From contig JAICHT010000042.1 of assembly GCA_025924755.1 (NCBI GenBank), positions 1 to 16,293 on the forward strand: a stretch of DNA of 16,293 nt, in the 5' to 3' direction. This stretch comes from Chitinophagaceae bacterium (GTDB lineage Bacteria > Bacteroidota > Bacteroidia > Chitinophagales > Chitinophagaceae). Position numbers and translations under genes: made by a program. Below, piece after piece: positions 12,966-16,293 of the stretch (the stretch's first letter is position 1; every line of letters begins with the position of its first letter). The notes under the pieces were generated by a model. The model worked only from the letters and a program-made list of their open reading frames with translations. It was not told the DNA's origin and searched no databases.

Positions 12966-15656
12966 ATGGCTAACAAGCTAAAAAAATCCATTGCACCTGA
13001 GGTTATTGTAAAAACTGAAAAACCCGAAACTGCTAAAAAGCCGGTATCAGAAAAACAAAAGAATAGTGCTGAAAAGCCTAAACCACCGGTACCGCAAAAG
13101 TTTAAAAATGATCGTCAGGAGAAAGTTGATTTAAAAAAATTAGCTAAGGACGAGCGTACGCACAAAATTATTGGAACGGTTTGTTTGCTCATTTCTATAT
13201 TCCTCTTCATTGCCTTTGTTTCTTATTTTTTTACCTGGGAGGAAGACCAGTCGCAGGTATGGAACCGGGGCATTGGCTTTTTACTCGATAACAATTCCAA
13301 GGTTAATAATCTGTTAGGCCGGCTGGGTGCATACAGTTCGCACTTATTTATTTATAAAGGTTTCGGACTGGCGTCTTTTCTGTTTTGCACTTTTTTCTTT
13401 GTAGTAGGAATTAATAAATTATTTGACAGAAAAGTTTTTTCTATCTGGAGAAATCTCCGGTATGTTACAATTGGTTTGCTGATTCTTTCCGTTTCACTTG
13501 CATTTCTTTTTTCCGGTGCTTCTTTTCTATATGGCGGCAGGGTAGGGGAGATGATCAGCAATTGGTTGCGGAATTTTTTAGGTACGGCTGGAACGGCTTG
13601 CCTGCTTTTAGTGGTAGCGGTAAGTTATTTAATATGGCAATTTAACCCCACGTTTAAGCTGCCCGAAAGAACAGAAAAACCACTCTTTGATGATGCGGTT
13701 GAGGAAGAAGCTAGTAGTAATGAGACGGTAGTACCAATTGTAGAAAATGAGGTGATGCCTGTAGATATCAATGGTAAAATCAACTCCGTAAAAGGTGATG
13801 GCAGCATGATATTGAACCAGGCTATCGAGCCGGATAATCCGGAAAAATATAAAATGGTTGAAAAGGAAGAAAGTGATTTTCCTTTTGAAATTACAACTGA
13901 TACGCCGGTAGAAAAAGAGGTAATTGATGAAATACTGCACCGCAACGATTTGGAGGAAACTCATACGGCACCTCTGATTATAGTTGAACCGCTCCATACT
14001 GAAGAACCAAAAGAGCAGGATATTGAACCGGCGGAGCCACAGAAGTCTGCATTGCAATTTCCTGCCAGTAATTTGGAACTGGAAATTAAAACCCTAGAAG
14101 TTACACCAACTGAAGAAAAGCCGGTGGAAGGAAAAACTTATGCCGACCTGCCGCCATATGAACCTACACTAGACCTGCGGGATTATAAACGCCCCACACC
14201 AGAACTATTGGAAGAACACGGCAGCGAAAAAATTGTGCAGGACCCTGCAGAACTGGAAGCCAACAAAAACCAGATCATTAATACCCTTAAGAACTACGAT
14301 ATTGCTATTCAAAAAATAAGTGCTACGGTAGGCCCTACAGTAACGCTTTATGAAATAGTTCCCGCCCCCGGTGTTCGTATATCCCGCATCAAAAACCTGG
14401 AAGATGATATTGCGCTCAGCCTTGCTGCGCTTGGCATCCGCATTATTGCGCCCATACCCGGTAAAGGAACAATTGGTATTGAAGTGCCAAACGTAAAGAA
14501 AACAATAGTAAGCATGAAAACCATGCTGAAGTCCGATAAGTTTTTAAATAATAGCTATAGCCTGCCCATCGCCATCGGTAAAAAAATTGACAACGATAAC
14601 TTTATTGTAGACCTGGCTGGGATGCCGCACTTATTGATGGCAGGAGCTACGGGCCAGGGTAAATCAGTGGGATTGAATGCTATATTGGTTTCCTTGCTAT
14701 ATAGAAAGCACCCTTCCGAATTGAAGTTTGTATTGATTGATCCAAAGAAAGTAGAGCTTAGTGTATACCGCCATATTGAAAACCATTTTTTGGCCAAATT
14801 ACCCGGCGAAGAAGAATCCATCATTACCGATACTAAAAAGGTAATCAGTACGCTCAATGCGCTGTGTATTGAGATGGATAACCGCTATGACTTATTGAAA
14901 GAAGCGGGCGCCAGGAATATCAAAGAGTATAATGATAAGTTTACCAAGCGGAGATTAAATCCACAAAAAGGCCATCAGTACCTCCCATTCATAGTATTAG
15001 TAATAGACGAGTTTGCCGACTTAATTATGACAGCAGGTAAAGAAGTGGAAATGCCTATTGCCCGGCTGGCGCAGTTAGCCCGTGCTATTGGCATTCACCT
15101 CATTATTGCTACACAACGTCCCTCAGTTAATATTATTACCGGAACTATCAAGGCCAACTTTCCTAGCCGTATAGCGTTTAAAGTGTCTTCTAAGATTGAC
15201 TCCCGTACCATATTAGATGCCGGCGGCGCAGAACAGTTGATAGGTAAAGGTGATATGCTTATCTCTCATAATGGAGAAATTGTGCGCCTGCAATGCGCAT
15301 TTGTAGACACGCCGGAAGTTGAAAAAGTTGTAGAGTATATTTCAGACCAGCGGGGATATCCGCAACCATTTTTATTGCCGGAATATGTAGATGAAAAAGA
15401 ACTGGAAAGTAAGGATTTTGATGCCTCCGACCGGGATGCCCTTTTTGAAGATGCGGCCCGTTTGATTGTCCAAAACCAGGTGGGTTCCACCTCATTGATA
15501 CAAAGACGAATGAAACTGGGATATAATCGTGCAGGAAGATTGATGGACCAGTTGGAAGCAGCAGGAGTAGTAGGTCCTAACCAGGGAAGTAAAGCCCGCG
15601 AAGTAATTATAAAAACAGAAGCCGAACTTTTAGAATATCTTCAAACTCTAACCTAG
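12966..15656 (+). CDS. ftsK: DNA translocase FtsK/SpoIIIE
   Basis: An 896-residue septal DNA pump that hydrolyses ATP to move chromosome ends through the closing division septum and supports dimer resolution at dif. A basic Lys/Pro-rich N-terminus (1-66) precedes four membrane helices (about 68-90, 123-147, 163-190 and 203-223), which anchor it at the septum. An acidic, Pro/Glu-rich linker (about 230-430) follows. The motor has the alpha domain (ENKNQIINTLKNYDI region, about 435-530), then Walker A GATGQGKS (560-567) and Walker B LVIDEFAD with Asp681-Glu682, plus the conserved ATQRPSVNIITGTIKANFPSR segment. The last 70 residues form a gamma winged-helix domain (DAARLIVQNQVGSTSLIQRR ... RLMDQLEAAGVVG), which reads polar chromosomal motifs. 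The length and domain order are normal for Bacteroidota. A lolA-like gene follows. Confidence 0.96.
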   Translation: MANKLKKSIAPEVIVKTEKPETAKKPVSEKQKNSAEKPKPPVPQKFKNDRQEKVDLKKLAKDERTHKIIGTVCLLISIFLFIAFVSYFFTWEEDQSQVWNRGIGFLLDNNSKVNNLLGRLGAYSSHLFIYKGFGLASFLFCTFFFVVGINKLFDRKVFSIWRNLRYVTIGLLILSVSLAFLFSGASFLYGGRVGEMISNWLRNFLGTAGTACLLLVVAVSYLIWQFNPTFKLPERTEKPLFDDAVEEEASSNETVVPIVENEVMPVDINGKINSVKGDGSMILNQAIEPDNPEKYKMVEKEESDFPFEITTDTPVEKEVIDEILHRNDLEETHTAPLIIVEPLHTEEPKEQDIEPAEPQKSALQFPASNLELEIKTLEVTPTEEKPVEGKTYADLPPYEPTLDLRDYKRPTPELLEEHGSEKIVQDPAELEANKNQIINTLKNYDIAIQKISATVGPTVTLYEIVPAPGVRISRIKNLEDDIALSLAALGIRIIAPIPGKGTIGIEVPNVKKTIVSMKTMLKSDKFLNNSYSLPIAIGKKIDNDNFIVDLAGMPHLLMAGATGQGKSVGLNAILVSLLYRKHPSELKFVLIDPKKVELSVYRHIENHFLAKLPGEEESIITDTKKVISTLNALCIEMDNRYDLLKEAGARNIKEYNDKFTKRRLNPQKGHQYLPFIVLVIDEFADLIMTAGKEVEMPIARLAQLARAIGIHLIIATQRPSVNIITGTIKANFPSRIAFKVSSKIDSRTILDAGGAEQLIGKGDMLISHNGEIVRLQCAFVDTPEVEKVVEYISDQRGYPQPFLLPEYVDEKELESKDFDASDRDALFEDAARLIVQNQVGSTSLIQRRMKLGYNRAGRLMDQLEAAGVVGPNQGSKAREVIIKTEAELLEYLQTLT

Positions 15657-15696
15657 TGTTAAGAAAGCCAGCCAATTAAGCTTGTTGGTATAATCA

Positions 15697-15729
15697 TTGT
15701 CAAATACCCTAATAGCAATATTATATTTG
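15697..15729 (+). promoter_or_regulatory. Promoter of the lolA-like gene
   Basis: TTG at 15697-15699 and TATATTTG at 15722-15729 fit the Bacteroidota -33/-7 pattern with a 22-bp spacer. Transcription would start around 15735, giving a leader of about 20 nt before ATG 15756. Confidence 0.5.
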
Positions 15730-15755
15730 CGCTGTTTCTCAGAAAACTACCATAC

Positions 15756-16293
15756 ATGAAAAAAATCAGTACGCTTCTTATTTTTGCTTCGCTGGCTTTA
15801 TTTGCTCATTCCCAAACAAAAAGCGACCCGGATGCGAAAACTATTTTAGATGGTGTAAGTGCTAAATTTAAAAGTTTTAAATCGCCACAAGCACATTTTA
15901 CCTACCGTGTAGAAAATGGAGCCGGCAAAGTACTATCCTCTAAGGAGGGTGTTGTAACTATGAAAGGCAATAAATATCATGTACTATTAGGAGGCCAGGA
16001 AATTTTCTCTGATGGTAGTACGGTATGGACGTATGATAAAGGTGCCAATGAAGTAACCATTACCAAACTCGATGGCGGCGCCAATGCATTAACTCCCCAA
16101 AAACTGTTCAGTAATTTTTACGATAAAGATTTTTTATATAAACTAAACGGCGAATCGAAGAAGGACGGCAAAACGGTTCAGGAAATTGAAATGACGCCGG
16201 TAGATAAAAGCCGTCCGTTTCATAAAGTATATGTGTTGGTAGATAAGGCTTCCAGGCAATTGTACAGCACAACCGTATTAGAAAAAAATGGTA
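15756..16293 (+). CDS. lolA: LolA-like outer-membrane lipoprotein carrier protein (partial at right edge)
   Basis: The first 179 residues of a periplasmic protein; the end lies outside the window. It has a signal peptide, MKKISTLLIFASLALFAHSQ, with cleavage expected near HSQ-T (18-21). The mature part follows the LolA pattern: SDPDAKTILDGVSAKFKSFKS, then a strand-rich half-barrel with FTYRVENG, a G-x-V-T-M-K-G-N-K-Y segment, and DGSTVWTYDKGANEVTI, the hallmark 'W.Y....N.V.V' region of LolA. LolA accepts lipoproteins from the LolCDE transporter and carries them through the periplasm. In Bacteroidota this gene typically follows ftsK, as it does here. It lies 99 bp after ftsK with its own predicted promoter. 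About 30-40 residues are probably missing. Confidence 0.85.
   Translation, partial: MKKISTLLIFASLALFAHSQTKSDPDAKTILDGVSAKFKSFKSPQAHFTYRVENGAGKVLSSKEGVVTMKGNKYHVLLGGQEIFSDGSTVWTYDKGANEVTITKLDGGANALTPQKLFSNFYDKDFLYKLNGESKKDGKTVQEIEMTPVDKSRPFHKVYVLVDKASRQLYSTTVLEKNG

Noticed and set aside
13629..14057. 142-residue antisense frame inside ftsK
   Set aside because: It is a shadow of the acidic linker region of ftsK; its composition (Phe/Tyr/Arg-rich) reflects complementing Glu/Lys codons.
1..16293. CRISPR array, insertion sequence, prophage, integron or RNA gene
   Set aside because: No regularly spaced repeats, transposase, integrase, phage structural gene, tRNA-like fold or rRNA segment was recognised on either strand.

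Overview
The window looks like a stretch of ordinary chromosome from a member of the Bacteroidota, most likely near the Chitinophagaceae. This is an inference. The evidence is: promoter -7 boxes of the Bacteroidota type (TAnnTTTG) just upstream of several genes, a general lack of Shine-Dalgarno sequences, moderately AT-rich DNA, an ECF sigma factor paired with a membrane trypsin-like protease, and the ftsK-lolA gene order. No rRNA, tRNA, CRISPR array, insertion sequence or prophage gene was recognised.

Layout from left to right. Positions 1-503 (- strand) hold the N-terminal part of a probable PAS-type sensor kinase that runs off the left edge. Positions 788-4132 (+) hold three unrelated single genes: a ZIP-family metal transporter, an exported lactonase-type beta-propeller and a TetA-like MFS transporter. 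A sugar-nucleotidyltransferase-like gene (4278-5180, +) converges, with a 3-bp gap, on a two-gene operon on the - strand. That operon encodes an ECF-type sigma factor (6861-6289) and a single-pass membrane protein with an anti-sigma-like N-terminus and a periplasmic trypsin-like protease (6287-5184). Two tiny lipoproteins (7000-7272 and 7395-7586, +) diverge from this operon. One is built of 11-residue LEA-like repeats. A DEAD-box RNA helicase with a DbpA-type RNA-binding tail follows (7760-9430, +). It converges on a predicted PD-(D/E)XK/DUF5655 protein (10475-9558, -). The right end is housekeeping: a glutaryl-CoA-dehydrogenase-like enzyme (10725-11903), shikimate kinase aroK with a DUF423 membrane protein (12003-12905), the DNA translocase ftsK (12966-15656), and the start of a LolA-like lipoprotein carrier gene (15756 to the right edge).

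The most interesting region is 5126-7700. A sigma factor, its likely membrane regulator fused to a protease, and divergent envelope lipoproteins with stress-protein-like repeats share one compact block. The intergenic region contains a cluster of GGTTA inverted repeats, and the operon's terminator appears to lie inside the neighbouring gene's coding sequence. That these parts form one envelope-stress circuit is inference only. A second theme is that the -7 promoter boxes of ftsK and the acyl-CoA dehydrogenase gene end only 4 nt before the start codon, which predicts leaderless or near-leaderless mRNAs.
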